Assembly: GCA_947396885.1 (NCBI GenBank)
Contig: OX377202.1
Coordinates: 109,262,221 to 109,326,220 of the forward strand
Length of the DNA: 64,000 nucleotides
Source of the DNA: Heligmosomoides polygyrus polygyrus
Taxonomy: Eukaryota > Nematoda > Chromadorea > Rhabditida > Heligmosomidae
Direction: 5' to 3'
The notes beneath the pieces are model-generated. The model did no database searches, was not told the DNA's origin, and saw only the letters and a list, made by a program, of their open reading frames with translations. The stretch's first letter is position 1, and each line of letters starts with the position of its first letter. Made by a program: the position numbers and the translations under genes. Below, piece after piece: positions 44,263-55,915 of the stretch.

Positions 44263-44611
44263 GGCCCGGATTCATCAAGCAGTGGGTATAGGTAGAGATA
44301 CCGCCGGGGAATAGTACCCACTACCAGCCGTGGGTAGTGGGTACGATTCGTATTCATGAAAGGAATCAAGGGTATGGTACAACTAGGCCTTTCGCGAAAA
44401 CAGATGGTCTCACTGGAGCGCCATTTTGTCAATGGGACGCGCTTGAGTCGCGGGATGTACCCACAACGATCGGCGGATTTTCTCTACCCACTGATATTCC
44501 CACGATTTGGCAGGTAGGGTTTATCATGAATCATGGGTATGTCCACATCGTGGGTATGTCTACCCTCTATACTAGCATACCCGTGGGTATACGCGTTGAT
44601 GAATCCAGCCC
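44263..44611 (+). mobile_element. MITE-E long form
   Basis: It starts GGCCCGGATTCATCAAGCAG and ends GTTGATGAATCCAGCCC, with CAG following (44612-44614) and CAT preceding. It aligns throughout with the element at 12357-12701. It ends exactly where the mariner relic begins. Confidence 0.85.
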
Positions 44612-44614
44612 CAG

Positions 44615-45480
44615 ATCACCTTCCTTTGACCCACCAATCGTGCGCCCGAGCCGATATCCAACGGCTCCGAACGAAGACGACGGATTTTCCTCAAAATTCA
44701 ACGAATTTTTTTGTGACTGGTTGGTTTGAAAATACCAAGGCGGTAACAGATGGTAGTCCACTGGAGCAAGGTCCGGTGACTACGGTGGCTGAGCTAGAAC
44801 ATGTCATCCGAAACAGAGAAGTTTTCCTGAGTCTCCCTCGCAACATATGGACCCGCATTGTCGTTAAGGAAGAAGATCTTGGCTCGTTTCCCACGAAGAG
44901 CTGCTTCAACGCGATCCAACTGCCTGCAGTAGACATCGCTAGTGATAGTCGTGTTCGCAGGTAGTAGCTCCCAGTGAACGACTCTTTTGCGATTCCACCA
45001 GACAATGAGCATCACCTTTTTTGGGTGAAGTTCCGGTGCTGGGGTGGGAATTCCTAGTTCACCGATACCGAGCCACTGACGCTTTCGCGTGCGGATAACG
45101 TAGACTACGCACCTTTTGTCGTCAGCGACTAGGTTCTCGAGCCAAGAAAAACTTCGCCGTAAAGGCAAGATGTTCATGCACGCATCCTGGCGCACCTCTA
45201 ACTGGTGGCCGGGACGCGTGTAGTACCCATGTACCATATCTAGATGTCATCTCAAGGCCACGCAGGTGTTGAGCTATTGCGGTGTGACTACACTCGAGTT
45301 TCTTTGTCAGTTCACGTGTACAAAGCTATGAGTCCACCTTAACCAGCTCCAGAAGGTGCTCCTCATTCACTGCAGCCGGCCTTTCAGACCATGGTTGCTC
45401 CTCCAGGGAAAGGTCTTCGTTCTTCAACTTCCGGAGCCACACTTTCGATGTGCCGTAGGAGACAGCGATAGGACCCGTTG
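44615..45480 (-). pseudogene. mariner transposase relic, nearly full coding length
   Basis: Read on the minus strand. VSYGTSKVWLRKLKNEDLSL and VNEEHLLELVKVDS give the N-terminal helix-turn-helix part (interrupted by a stop), then RELTKKLECSHTAIAQHLRG. A 147-codon frame (45237-44794) has VADDKRCVVYV (first catalytic Asp block), RTRKRQWLGIGE, LHPKKVMLIVWWNRKRVVHW, YCRQLDRVEAALRGKRAKIF and FLNDNAGPYVA (second Asp block). The third Asp block appears after a frameshift as DYHLLPPWYF near 44760. Order and motifs match DD34D mariners of the type related to human Hsmar. No terminal repeats were found. The 3' side is cut by the MITE-E at 44611. Confidence 0.85.
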
Positions 45481-46363
45481 TTCCGCATATGTTCCATCAC
45501 CACTCTTGCACTGCTTTACTTTTTGAACACGTTAAGCAGAAGCAGTCGGAAGCGGTCGAACTTGCTTGCAGTCGAGAACGATTTTCTCTCCTTAGTTGTA
45601 ACGGAATGTCATGACAATGGCGGTAAATGTAGGTCGAAGGTCAGCCTACCGGGATTAGCTTCCAGAACACTTCAAAATTTGGCGGAAGTTCAAAGAAAGT
45701 GGCGGGAATCTTTCCTTTCCTTACAACCTAATAGGTTCTGCTCTGAAGTCGATGCGAAAATCAATCAGCTGATTTCAAAATGAAGCTGGAGATATACATG
45801 GAACTCGTACCGATCTATCATTTTATTTTTAAAATGCGTATTCCTCCATGAATAATCCCTCCATAATCTATAAGTATTACTTTCTTGGCTGCTTCAGATC
45901 GAATTCAGAAACCTATGTATGTGTCTTCTGAAGTCTCTAAACATCATGATCAATTTTCAGTTTTTAAATATAAGCTACGAACTTTAAAAAACAGAGGTAT
46001 TACACTTGGAAACCGCTATGGTGCTTCTTGGACATTGTCCTACATTCCTGTATAATATAAAATATAAAACATAAGAAAATGTAAAATTCGAAGAAATGAA
46101 GAAAGGTGTAAAATAATAGAATTTTTAAAATTATAATTAATTAAAAGATTGGTATGTCACAAAATAAAAAACATAAAAAGTATAAGTCGTAAGTAATTGT
46201 ATAAGTGTAATTCGCTTATAATTGTAATAAGAGTATAAATATAGTATTAATAATAATAATAATCCCCCATATTGACTTATAATTGTATAAGTCGCTTTGA
46301 GAACCTACACGATCGCTTCATTGGCCTTCCTCGTTTTCTGCTGATGTTGTGTGTTGAGTTGTA
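45481..46363. other. No gene recognised; AT-rich toward 46.3 kb
   Basis: A plus-strand frame of 101 codons (45478-45783) with no recognised domain, then AT-rich sequence with (AATAAT)n near 46247. Confidence 0.35.
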
Positions 46364-47276
46364 TTAGGGGGGGGGGGGCTAAAAGTAATGAGACAAAATG
46401 AAAAAAAAACTTTATCTCTCTATAACTCAGTTACAACTCAACGATGCTGAGGAATGTATCTGCCACTAAGAGCAAGGACCTTGCTGCCATCGCTCAGCTA
46501 ACTTCCTGATCCAATCCTTCCAGAACTGCTTGGGCCTGGTGTTGATCAACTGCTCGACATGGTTGTCAAGGACTGCTTGGGTTCTTGTGTCCCTTCCGAC
46601 TAGGAAGTCCTGTAGGCTCAAGTAGTAGTGGTAGTCGCATGGAGAGATGTCCAGCGAATACGGTGGGTGAGGTATGTGAACGTAGCCGAGCTGGCCAAGC
46701 TTATCCGTGGTTACTTGTTCCCGATGGGGTGCGATGTTGTCGAAGAGGAGAACCTTCTTGAAGCGCTGCGAATGAATAAGAGCGAGTCGCCGGCTCATCT
46801 CTTCTTTTTCGTTCACCATGGCCTTGAAGTTCATCGTAGTGCTCTTGGAAAACAGCTTCCGGTAAACCGATCCATGGGCGCAGATCTAAAAGCTCCAAAG
46901 GTGCTTCTCGCCGTGAGCATCTCGCCGAACGAAGGTCGGCAACGGGTCACCAGGCCTCACCCAGACTCGCTGCTTGGCAGGGTTAAGGAAGAAGACCTAC
47001 CTATCATTTTGCGTGAAAATTGAGCCCAGGCTGCTCGGGGTTGGGAATTGGGCGAGATTTGCGCGACACAGGTCGACTCGTCAGACTGGGGTTCCGGCAC
47101 GAGACAGACTGGGGTTTTGGCATGCTTCTGAAAAGGGCGGAAGTGGTAACTTCTCAGGTGGGCTTCAGTAAGTAGCATACAAACATACAAATACGATAAG
47201 CACGAAACCAGACTCCAGCCACGAGATATATGGACACGGCATGGGGTGTCCCATTATTTTTGCCCCCCCCCCCTAA
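46364..47276 (-). mobile_element. Deleted mariner, 913 bp, minus orientation
   Basis: The ends TTAGGGGGG...CTAAAAGTAATGAGACA and TGTCCCATTATTTTTGCCC...CCTAA are inverted, with TA on both sides (46362-46363 and 47277-47278). The minus frame at 46834-46466 encodes LLFDNIAPHREQ, LGQLGYVHIPHPPYSLDISP and CDYHYYLSLQDFLVGRD: the second and third Asp of DD34D with 34 residues between. Upstream, VRPGD..PTFVRRDAHGEKH is interrupted by a TAG. The N-terminal DNA-binding domain is largely absent. The element is about 400 bp shorter than usual mariners. Confidence 0.88.
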
Positions 47277-47324
47277 TACTTGGCCAAATTTTGCTTCTTA
47301 GCTGTTCACTATAGAATAAATAAT

Positions 47325-47331
47325 AAAATAA

Positions 47332-47382
<51 letters not shown>

Positions 47383-47386
47383 ACGA
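47325..47386. repeat. (AATA)n microsatellite
   Basis: About 60 bases of AATAAATAAATA. It starts about 50 bp past the mariner. Confidence 0.9.
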
Positions 47387-47389
47387 AGC

Positions 47390-48413
47390 TTGAGCTATGG
47401 ATTCTTCTCCGGGAGGAAAGGAAAGAGGTAGACCTTGACCTGTCTCAGTCTCTGGCTAGGCCGATGTAGTGAATGCTTTTCGGATACGGCAATCCATTTC
47501 CATTCTGTGGGTCATCAGGGAAGCTTTCCAAATGCATAATTGGCACGTCAAGAATGGTTTACATGAATAGACGCCGCCGGGAGGCTTACTCTACATCAGA
47601 TGGGTTGAGGTGTGCCTAGCTGATGCATCTTACCCCTTCTAAAACTTGACAACTGTGTGGTAGTCAGTGATTAGCCAACACGTTGTCCTATTTGTTGTTG
47701 TGCATCCACCTCCTCCAGCGGCACCTGTATGTCTGTCTGAAGCATCTGTCAGGCCGTTACAGCGAATGTTGCACAGATTTACGATGGGGATGTTGTCCAA
47801 TCGGCGGCATCGTTTCATGGCCGACGATCGCCACCATCCATTACCGAAGAGATGCCTTCATTATGTGCTGGAGCGCCCGCACATCGGACGGCCGAGACAA
47901 TCATAAGGCGATCATGTCGCGCGAGCGGCTCGTCGTCCTCGTCAAAAGAATACCTAAGCAACAGGTGCGTGGGAGTACCGGCACGGCTCCTCCACCCGAG
48001 AACCACGGGGCAGGCAGCGACGAGGTGGCCTTGTCATCTGGGGAACCGGTAGGGGCAGACAGATCTTCTTCCAGCTGCAGCCATGACGTAATGAGCCGGA
48101 ACTCGCTCCTGAAAAGCGCCGCCGAACTGCGGGAAGTCGGGGTTTTTCGGCTGGCTCAGGCACTTTCGCTCATCTGGAACCGGCATGGGGCAGGTGGCTT
48201 AAGCAATGGCATGGTCATAGGGATCGTAATAGGAGCGTCCAAGACAGCAATAAGAACTTCTCAGCAGCTTTCGCGCTCCGCTGCCAATTATGTGACTCGT
48301 GGCCAATCAGACTTGTCTACTTCAACAAGCAGGGTTATGGATATTGAAATTGATAACTGATAATTGATCAATTAACCACCTTTAGTTGCTAGCTGCCATT
48401 GGTCTACATCTCC
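47390..48413 (+). other. Unrecognised interval with a 225-codon frame
   Basis: The frame at 47683-48360 is the longest in the window. Its product begins with a Leu/His/Cys-rich stretch and has a Ser-rich patch around residues 125-135. No domain that I recognise, and the minus strand is also open for 63-69 codons. It may be a long chance frame in GC-rich DNA, or part of an exon. I would not annotate a gene on this evidence. Confidence 0.2.
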
Positions 48414-48980
48414 GATCAGTCTTGCATTATTGACCGATTTTATCGATTTAATCGAAGTGATTCAAAGCTCGATTTCAGCAAAGGCTATACAAGCGTTCGC
48501 GACATGGTTCCAGACGTGTCTAGGAGGTGGATGAAGATTTTATCTTGCGAACTGCTTTGTCAGATGGCCACCGGGAGGCGTTGCATAGCCAGATACATAC
48601 ACCCCAAATCGTCTCCACGACATGCCTTATTGTTATGCCTGTTTTATACTTCGCTGACAACAGCGTCGCCGAAGTATAACATAAGCCATGGAAGTAGAAT
48701 GCATGGCGCATCTTTTTTCTTATGCCTTCAGTGATAATAACAGCTAGCACCGCCGTAAGGCATGTCGTGGAGACGATTTGGGGTGTATATATCTGGCCTA
48801 TGCAACCCCTCCCTCCCTAACGAAGCAGTTCTACAGATACAATCTTCATCCACCTTCTAAACACGTCTAGAACCAACTCGCGCTTCAACGGAACGGTTGT
48901 GTAGTCCTTGCTGGAATCGAGCTTTGAACCACTTCGATTAAATCGATAAAAACGGTCAATAATGCAAGGCTGATCGAAGA
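48414..48980. repeat. Inverted repeat of about 570 bp built on SINE-A-like sequence
   Basis: The arms run 48414-48650 and 48750-48980. GCATTATTGACCGATTTTAT near 48424 faces its complement near 48945. GAAGTGATTCAAAGCTCGAT near 48456 faces ATCGAGCTTTGAACCACTTC near 48918. CAGACGTGTCTAGGAGGTGG near 48511 faces CCACCTTCTAAACACGTCTA. The inner arm parts (GTCTCCACGACATGCCTTA) derive from SINE-A. Between the arms is a 40-bp TTTTATACTTCGCTG...CGAAGTATAAC palindrome like MITE-C ends. Confidence 0.75.
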
Positions 48981-49037
48981 TATTTACTTGCTCTGAAGCC
49001 TACTTGAAATATCAAACTCTTGACAAAAGTCAGTAAA

Positions 49038-49070
49038 ATCGATCGATATCGATTGAGCGACTCATTTTGT
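49038..49070. repeat. ATCGAT cluster
   Basis: AAATCGATCGATATCGATTG. The same motif type recurs at 50556-50590 and in the 57.2-57.7 kb region. Confidence 0.4.
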
Positions 49071-49608
49071 CTGATAAGTAAAACATGCGGATCGATGATT
49101 TTATTAGTGAATACGATCATAATGATCCTGAGATTCCGACAACAAATGGTCAATTCTGCAAAGAAATCGATAGAGGTTTTGCGATTCACGTTTTTTCAAT
49201 GAATATCTGGAAAATCAATTTTTCTTACAAATTGGTCATTATATTCGCCTGAATTCCAATTCGAATAATTCAGAACCGTCCAACACGTAGAGCTTATTGA
49301 GAAAGCAGCCATTAATTTGGCGTGGAAATACGTAGGGACAGACGAACGGATCAGTATTTTTACATACACGTATTAAGTAAACATTAATTAAGTATAAAAT
49401 TTTAAATTGATCATTATTACAGTGATATACTAAATTAGGAGACAACGCAGGATATCTCAGGAGATGTGGGTACTTTCAGGTATAAAAATACAAACAGATT
49501 AAATGAAATGCAAAAAATGGATTTGTCCTGGTCGCCGCTATGGGGAGGAAAACTCGATGTTTATTTGTTTATTCACCAAAGACGACTAAACACAAGACCA
49601 TTTCGTAA

Positions 49609-49836
49609 GGGGTACGGTTTAGCACAGTCGAAGGAAGGCAGGCTGTCGCGTGCACTCCGATTCAAGGGTTCTTGGTTCGGGTCCCGTCCAGGCCAACTAG
49701 GCCTTCTATCCCTCTGGAGTTAGAGGATTCGAAGAAAACTTGTCTGGGAACGAATAAACGCAGACTCGTTCATCGGCTGGCCACTTTTGGTCACCAAGAT
49801 ATCTCGTAGGAGTACAATGCATGGCGCATTCCTCAT
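49609..49836 (+). mobile_element. SINE-A copy without tail
   Basis: Head GTACGGTTTAGCACAGTCGA, B box TCTTGGTTCGGGTCCCG, shortened body ending ACAATGCATGGCGCATTCC; the tail has degenerated. Confidence 0.75.
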
Positions 49837-50079
49837 AGGTCTGGCAGACGCCGGCAATTATCCTTTATTCTTGTCGGAAAATGTGCGCTAAATTTTCTTA
49901 GCGGTAGAGTAAGTTTGTAATTTCCTAGCTGGGAACTCCACACCTTGTGTTCTACCCACTTTTCTAGCGATATCCCTTCCCTATTGGAATTTATCCAGAA
50001 ATTTTTATGAAATTTCTTCACCTCGACAAAATTTGCATAATTCCTAAACGCCATAACCGTTCAAATACCGCTTCAGCTT

Positions 50080-50600
50080 AATTCGGCCGGAGAAGCCGTC
50101 CGTCCACCTCCTGAAATGACCCATTGTCACCGCCGCATCGTCTTCTTCCTAATAATGTCCGCGCGTTAATAATTCATCGTCGGCCGGCCGCTTTCATCAG
50201 GGTCTCGATTCGGCGCCCGGATACGGTAGTGTACGGTAGAGCGCGCGCGCGGCGACCGCTGCACCTGGAGACGACGGAGGCATGCGGGGCTCTGTGTGTG
50301 TCGCTATGCACTCATGGCTAATCACTACGCGCTGCTATGCGGATTCAAACGCCTGGTCATCCTCGTCGTCGTTGTCGTTGTCGTCGCCGCCGAAGCAGCA
50401 GCTGTTGGTGCTTGACTGCTGCGCACCACAATGCCACCGAGCCGTAAGCGACTCCATCAGAGGCGGAGGGCGACGAGCTTTGATAACGCCAAGAGAGCGT
50501 AAGCCCTCGCTAAGGGGTCACAAACAGTTCGCCCTTACATCAGTTCTTGACAAAAATCGATAAAATCGATCGATAATGGTCGATCGACTGATGTTGTTCA
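50080..50600. other. GC-rich island, no gene recognised
   Basis: GC-rich with GCGCGCGCGC near 50240 and GTCGTCGTTGTCGTTGTCG near 50360. Overlapping plus-strand frames of 65-93 codons without domains. It ends in an ATCGAT cluster. Confidence 0.35.
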
Positions 50601-50714
50601 GGTTCATCCCCGGCCACCCATTCCTTCAGATTCGGGTAATTCCCTCGAACAGTTCACCAATTTTTATTTCTACTCGATGGTACAAGCAATGGTGTTCGGC
50701 AATTACTTATGCTA

Positions 50715-50792
50715 GTTGCCTCCACGTCATCCCGCAGATCTAGAAGGCATGGCGCATCCCAAACAGGGATTGACAGGGTTGTTCATTCTTCA
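50715..50792 (+). mobile_element. SINE-A 3' fragment
   Basis: Only the last about 75 bases remain: TTGCCTCCACGTCATCCCGC, GGCATGGCGCATCCC, GGGATTGACAGGG. Confidence 0.65.
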
Positions 50793-51508
50793 TGGCTCCG
50801 AATGGATCTCGTAGCTACTTCTCAGGTCCTATTTCTTAGGTGCTGCCTAAGTGTGAGAATATCGCCTAAAAGACCTACACAGAGCCGTCGGTGATCCATT
50901 AGCGCTGAGGGACCACTTTGGCTGGTTGGGCTGATGGACTGAAAGTTCCTGCGGTAATTTATGAGTGTCAGCGTAAGGCGGTCGGATCAAACGCAGGTGG
51001 ACATCGAGGTCTAGCCCTTCATTGTGCTCAGTAGTCAATGGGCAAGGTGCTAAGAGGATTTGGTTGCCGTAGTAAACAAAGGGGGACTTTTTGCTAAGAA
51101 CAGGAACTACTCATTGATGCACTTGGCAATGAGGGAAATGGTAGGGTTATTTGATATTATATTAAGGTTTATGAAACTGTTTTTAAGCTATTCTGTGATA
51201 TTAAGGTTTTCTTTATTAACTTTTAAATCTAGCTGAGTCACCAGAAAAAAATGAGCAAAATAAAGCCCTAAAAGTCAATGTTGTCTTACTAAATAGAAAG
51301 TTTTGATCTTTTATTGATGTTCCCAATGTTTACGAAATAAAAGAATGTATTAATTAATTGTATATGTATTAATTGAATTATTGTTAACAGCAGAAAGGAG
51401 CGCACCAAAAAGGCTTTAAAAGAGAAAAAGTAAAAGAGATTAAATTACATAAATGAGTTTCGTGATCGAAGTCAAAAAATTTATTAATTTCGATGAGTTT
51501 AATCAAAC
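50793..51508. other. No gene recognised; AT-rich
   Basis: AT-rich sequence with no repeat ends or coding signal that I can support. Confidence 0.35.
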
Positions 51509-51665
51509 AGCACCGATGGTGTAATAGCGTAGAGCATTCTCGTCAGGTCAGAAGGAGGTGCGGGTTCAAGCCCTGCCTGGCGCTAGAGTTTTGATCGCAA
51601 CCAAACATCGTTGTAACAGCTTACAACTTACACCATACCAGTTGGAGCTTGAAGAAACCGACCTA
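51509..51665 (+). mobile_element. SINE-B copy
   Basis: Head GCACCGATGGTGTAATAGCG, B box TGCGGGTTCAAGCCCTG, body GAGTTTTGATCGCAACCAAACA, ending GAGCTTGAAGAAACCGACC. Same length as the copy at 33198. Confidence 0.8.
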
Positions 51666-51894
51666 AATTTATTGATCGATATCGATTTTTCCTTCCCCTT
51701 GTTGTGCAGAGATCCTGTGGCTCCTCACGGCTTCAAGCCAAAATTCGATAGGCTTATTTGTCACGATAGCGTCTAGTATTTATGTAAATTCAGATTTTTC
51801 ACCTTACTCAGTCTAATTTTAACAATTCTCGAAATCACATGATTAACAAAAGTGGGAGAAAGCGTTCGTAGAATCGCACTTCGTCGACGTTAGA

Positions 51895-51955
51895 AAATCA
51901 GAAACGCTATCGTACGGGCCAAGTCGTCAAAAATTAGGTGGGCCAGAGATTACTG
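51895..51955 (+). mobile_element. RTE fragment
   Basis: About 60 bases equivalent to the RSKIRDAV..KSSKIRWAG coding block (AATCAGAAACGCTATCG, AAAATTAGGTGGGCC). Confidence 0.55.
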
Positions 51956-52377
51956 CGTGCAAAAAAAGACTATTAAAAAGTCTACTAAAAATCATAAAAA
52001 AACAAAAGGTTTAACTATAGGAGTGAGAAGAGCTATCGAAGTGAAAATCAATTTATCGATCAATATTGACTTTCCTTCTTTTCGTTGTGCAGAATTCTGT
52101 TGTATCGTAACAGATCAATAGGTGTAATGAAGCAGTCGAGCCGTAGGCCTTCAAGTGTCTAGGCATTTCCTACGGAAGAATTCAAATCAGCTGCGTTTCC
52201 AGTGACGTCATTAGAGAGAGATGGATTAGGCCATCTGTAGGGACCTGGTTGTTCGGAACAATTGATGACGTCATAATTGTGAGCACGTATGGAGTCCGCC
52301 GTTGTCTCAGCCAGACGTCTACAGTCCTTGTACAGACTGTCTTCCAGCCATAGTAATAGACGAAGGTTGGTGTTACC

Positions 52378-52600
52378 CACTGCGGTATGCGCCACGCATT
52401 CGACTTGCACAGCCAGCCGACAATGGATACAAGTTTAAAATGCGTTTTAATGGCTTTAGGACAACTATCGGTGAGCGGGCGATGAATAAGTCACTTTTAC
52501 CCATCCAGCATAACTCTGGCGACACTTCATCTACAGGAGGAGTGGAGGGTTTGGCAGCCTGTACAGGATCCAAACATTGTATCGATTATTGTGCACATGA
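52378..52600 (-). mobile_element. SINE-A copy, strongly diverged
   Basis: Minus-strand blocks GGTATGCGCCACGCATTCGA and GCGGGCGATGAATAAGTCAC, and GGAGTGGAGGGTTTGG, are in SINE-A order. The head is not recognisable. Confidence 0.6.
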
Positions 52601-52949
52601 GAGCTAGCGCTACAGGTCTGCTCCAGATGGCCAAAGTGAATACTAGTCCGATCTTCCGATTTTGAGACGGTTACGGATGTTCTAAAGCTACTGTCCACAT
52701 AGACAAGGATAGTTTTTCTTTGCACTTGCTGTTGGCTACAGTACCGATACAGTAACTGTGCGAAATGTGAGCCAATGAGTTGGCAATATTTTGATGAAAA
52801 GCCCACCAGTTTCGTTTCAGCTATGTCATCGAACATTAGCTGGGCCACTGTCGTGTTTCACAACATTTTGAAATGGTCAATCGATATTGATCGATTTATG
52901 GGCTAACACAACACTCTGGGTATCATGTCGATACCGTAAAAATAAAGAG

Positions 52950-53280
52950 AATGCCAAAGGTGCTCCGGGATTCGACGATGTGGGAAAATCAGAGACGTTG
53001 TCGCGAGTGCCAAGTCGTCGAAAATTAGGTGGGCCAGCCATGTGACACCGTTCGAGGACACTCACTGGATTCCGCGGGATGGCAAGAAAACATCAGGATG
53101 CCCACAAGCTCATTGGTCGGACTTCTTCGTAACGTCCTGAGCGAATGACATGACGCTCTTCGTGTCCCCCCGAGCAAGGTGGATCCATTGGAGCACTCTG
53201 GCACACGACGTAGCAAACGGGGACGCTGCTAGCTCTCATTCGCTCAAATCGATATAAGCGGTACGACAGGTTTTATTAAG
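52950..53280 (+). mobile_element. RTE 3' fragment
   Basis: Plus strand from AAAATCAGAGACGTTGTCGC and AAAATTAGGTGGGCCAGCCA to GGATCCATTGGAGCACTCTGG and the end ATATAAGCGGTACGACAGG. Part of the WTRAVTDWIPR segment is deleted and the frame is broken. Confidence 0.65.
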
Positions 53281-53345
53281 TGTAGTCAATTTCCAGACAA
53301 AACGTTGACTCGAATTGGTTTAAATTTCTCTGTAACATAGAATAA

Positions 53346-53480
53346 GACCCGTTTATGGTTCAATCGTCGCGCGGCGCGTCTCAGTGAAAGCTGCGATTAT
53401 TGATTAGCCCGAGCGGCTTAATCGATATTACTGGGTAACATTAGCACGTGTTGCGCGGCGACTGTCGTATAAACGGGGCC
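53346..53480. mobile_element. MITE-C copy, 135 bp
   Basis: Ends GACCCGTTTATGG and CGTATAAACGGGGCC are inverted, with TAA at 53343-53345 and 53481-53483. Same length as the copy at 3633. Confidence 0.8.
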
Positions 53481-53483
53481 TAA

Positions 53484-54658
53484 TACAAGTCTAAAAGTAT
53501 GTTTATTGTCGACAAATTTATTTATTTGAAAAATCAACTATTTTTTAAGTTACTAAAGTGTTTTCAAGACCTGAAATTAGGCCGTTTTGCACAGGAACTT
53601 TGAAAAAGATGTAGCCTAATTTGAACACCCATGAGTCGCATTCCCTTTCTTGTTCCTAAGTCCACCCAATGAGAACATTCGTTGTCTTAAGTTTGAATGG
53701 AAAGCACTGCATACCCAGCTATAATACCACGAGTCGGCCGAACTTGTCTGTATGCATGATGGGTATGTGTGCATGGGTATACTGTTTACGGCCGACCGAC
53801 CGGTGGGTAATTCTCAAGGCGTTCTCACCTAGGGGCCCTGTGATCGTTGCCGCTCTCTGAACACAACCGAACACCCGCTAATAGAATTCGCCGCGTATTT
53901 GACTTGAAAATGAACTTATCGTTGCTCTCCACCGTCCTGTCCTCTGCAACCGACCCGCTTCGCCCTGTTGCACTTCTGGAGCGGAGCGGCCTTAGGGGGC
54001 TGATAGCGCTTTCCCGCTCTGAAATTCTTAAACGACTTTGAAGTCGAAGAACGCTGACCGTTTCTAAGACAAGGAAAAAGTAACCACGTAGCAGAAACAA
54101 GGCGAAGAATTTCAAAAATTGCAGTGGAAAAAGATGATGGTGAAAAAGAAGAAGGAGGGTAACGAAGTTCCGGAGATAAAATTTCCTGGAGAAGGTTAAA
54201 ATGACACCTCATTCTATGTCAGAAGCAACGTTACGCTGCACTGAATAATTGCTTCAATGCTAGAAGTCTGTCTGAATGGTCGCCCGCGCGAAATTCATGG
54301 CCGTTCGAACGGCACAGCGCCTATACCGACCTAACCAACTTCGATGCGAATACGTTGAATTGGTTTGACAAAAGTCAATTCGTACGTTTGTCGGCATGTC
54401 CGTCCGCGCAAAATTCGTGTTCTAAGGAGCGACCAATTAGTCTCAATCAGTATCAATCATCGATTTTTACTATTTTTATTAATCATATTTTTATTTTTTA
54501 TTCTATTTTTATTACTATTATTATTGTTTTTATTATTTATCATTTTTTCGATTTTTGTGCAGAAGCCACCATATTGTGTGGGAGTATAATATAACTAACG
54601 GTGGTCAGATTTCACCTTCGATCGGTTAGTGACCACCAATCAATGATATTCTGTAATA
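53484..54658. other. No gene recognised; partial copy of a dispersed repeat at its end
   Basis: The last about 300 bases (TTCGTACGTTTGTCGGCATG near 54378, ACCATATTGTGTGGGAG near 54569) recur around 55960-56230 and 57200-57540, forming an unnamed AT-rich repeat with GATATCGAT motifs. Positions 54470-54555 are almost pure A/T. Confidence 0.4.
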
Positions 54659-55915
54659 CAGGGTGTCTCAAAAAATTGTATACACTGTTTGAAAGGTAAT
54701 AACTTTGTTTGTTTAGTAAAGGCACTAAAAAAGGTAAAAATTTATATAAAAGCTTTAAAAAATGGAAAATTTCTGACATATGAGCGGTGTGGAATACGCC
54801 ATGCGCTCGTCTGATATTTTGCATTCTACACTCGATTGATTGTGTTTCGCTTGAATACGTGTTATAATTTCTTTACAAAGTAGCAGTTTTACTTGATTTG
54901 CGCTCATGTTAAAATTTAAAACTTAATTACACGTTGTAGCTTGCAAAAAATAGAGAGTATTCTAAAAAAATAAAGGTACTATGTGAAGGGTTGTAACACT
55001 GCTGCTAGTAAAGCATTTAGAGATATTTGAAACTCACGTCAAAGCATAGGGCAACGAAATTACTATGGCGTGCGAATAGTCAAGATTGCGCCATACCGTC
55101 ACCTAAAACCTTGCACTTCAGACTCGATTGAATGTGCATGGGCTGAATGCTTGTTACAATTCTGTTGCTGCTTGGTCACATTAACCTGTGCTGTGCTTCT
55201 TTTAACGCTCTCCGTCGTAAAATAGCTGTGATTATGCCAATTATCCTCTCCATTCAGCTTAAATGTTGCTTCATTCGTCCACAGACTACGTCTTGTAAAA
55301 TGCGGCTCCTGCTCACATTGAAATCGTGCAATCAATAAACTCGCATGTAACGTGTCTTTCACGAGGTTGCCAAGTTCAAAACGTTAAAAAAAGCACGCAC
55401 AGCACAGGTTAATGTGACCAAGCAGCAACAAGATTGTAACGAGCATTCAGCCCATGCACAATCAATCGAGCCTGGAATGCAAGGTTTCAGGCAGGAGCAT
55501 GATGCAATCTTGACTATTTGCACGCCACAGTTATCCCGTCTCCCTGCAATTTTATGTCGGTTTCAAATATCTCCAAATGCTTTACTAGCAGCAATGTTAC
55601 AACTCTTCACATAGTACCTTTATTTTTTTTAGAATACTCTCCATTTTTTGCAAGCTATAACGTGCAATTAAGTTTTAAATCTTAAATAAGCACAAACACG
55701 GCTACTTTGTGAAGAAATTATAACATGTATCCAAGCGAAACACAATCAATCAAGCGTAAAATGGAAAATTTTAGACGAGTGCATGGCGCATTCCATGCCT
55801 CTCATAAAATTTCTATTTTTGAAGCTTTCATATGAGCCCTTAACTTTTTTAGTGCCTTTACTATGAACAAAGTTATCACCTTTCAAACAGTGAATACATT
55901 TTTTGAGACACCCTG
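54659..55915. mobile_element. Tc1/mariner-type element with 0.5-kb terminal inverted repeats
   Basis: The ends CAGGGTGTCTCAAAAAATTG and TTTTTTGAGACACCCTG are flanked by TA (54657-54658 and 55916-55917). The two halves remain complementary for about 500 bases (for example GTAATAACTTTGTTTG against AACAAAGTTATCACC, and GGTCACATTAACCTGTGCTG near 55175 against CAGCACAGGTTAATGTGACC near 55400). The roughly 200-base centre encodes on the minus strand HFTRRSLWTNEATFKLNGED and NWHNHSYF, resembling the first catalytic block (DEATF) of Tc1/mariner-type transposases, with Asn in place of the Asp. Non-autonomous. Confidence 0.8.

Noticed and set aside
46628..47023. 131-codon plus-strand frame
   Set aside because: Antisense shadow of the minus-strand mariner transposase relic.
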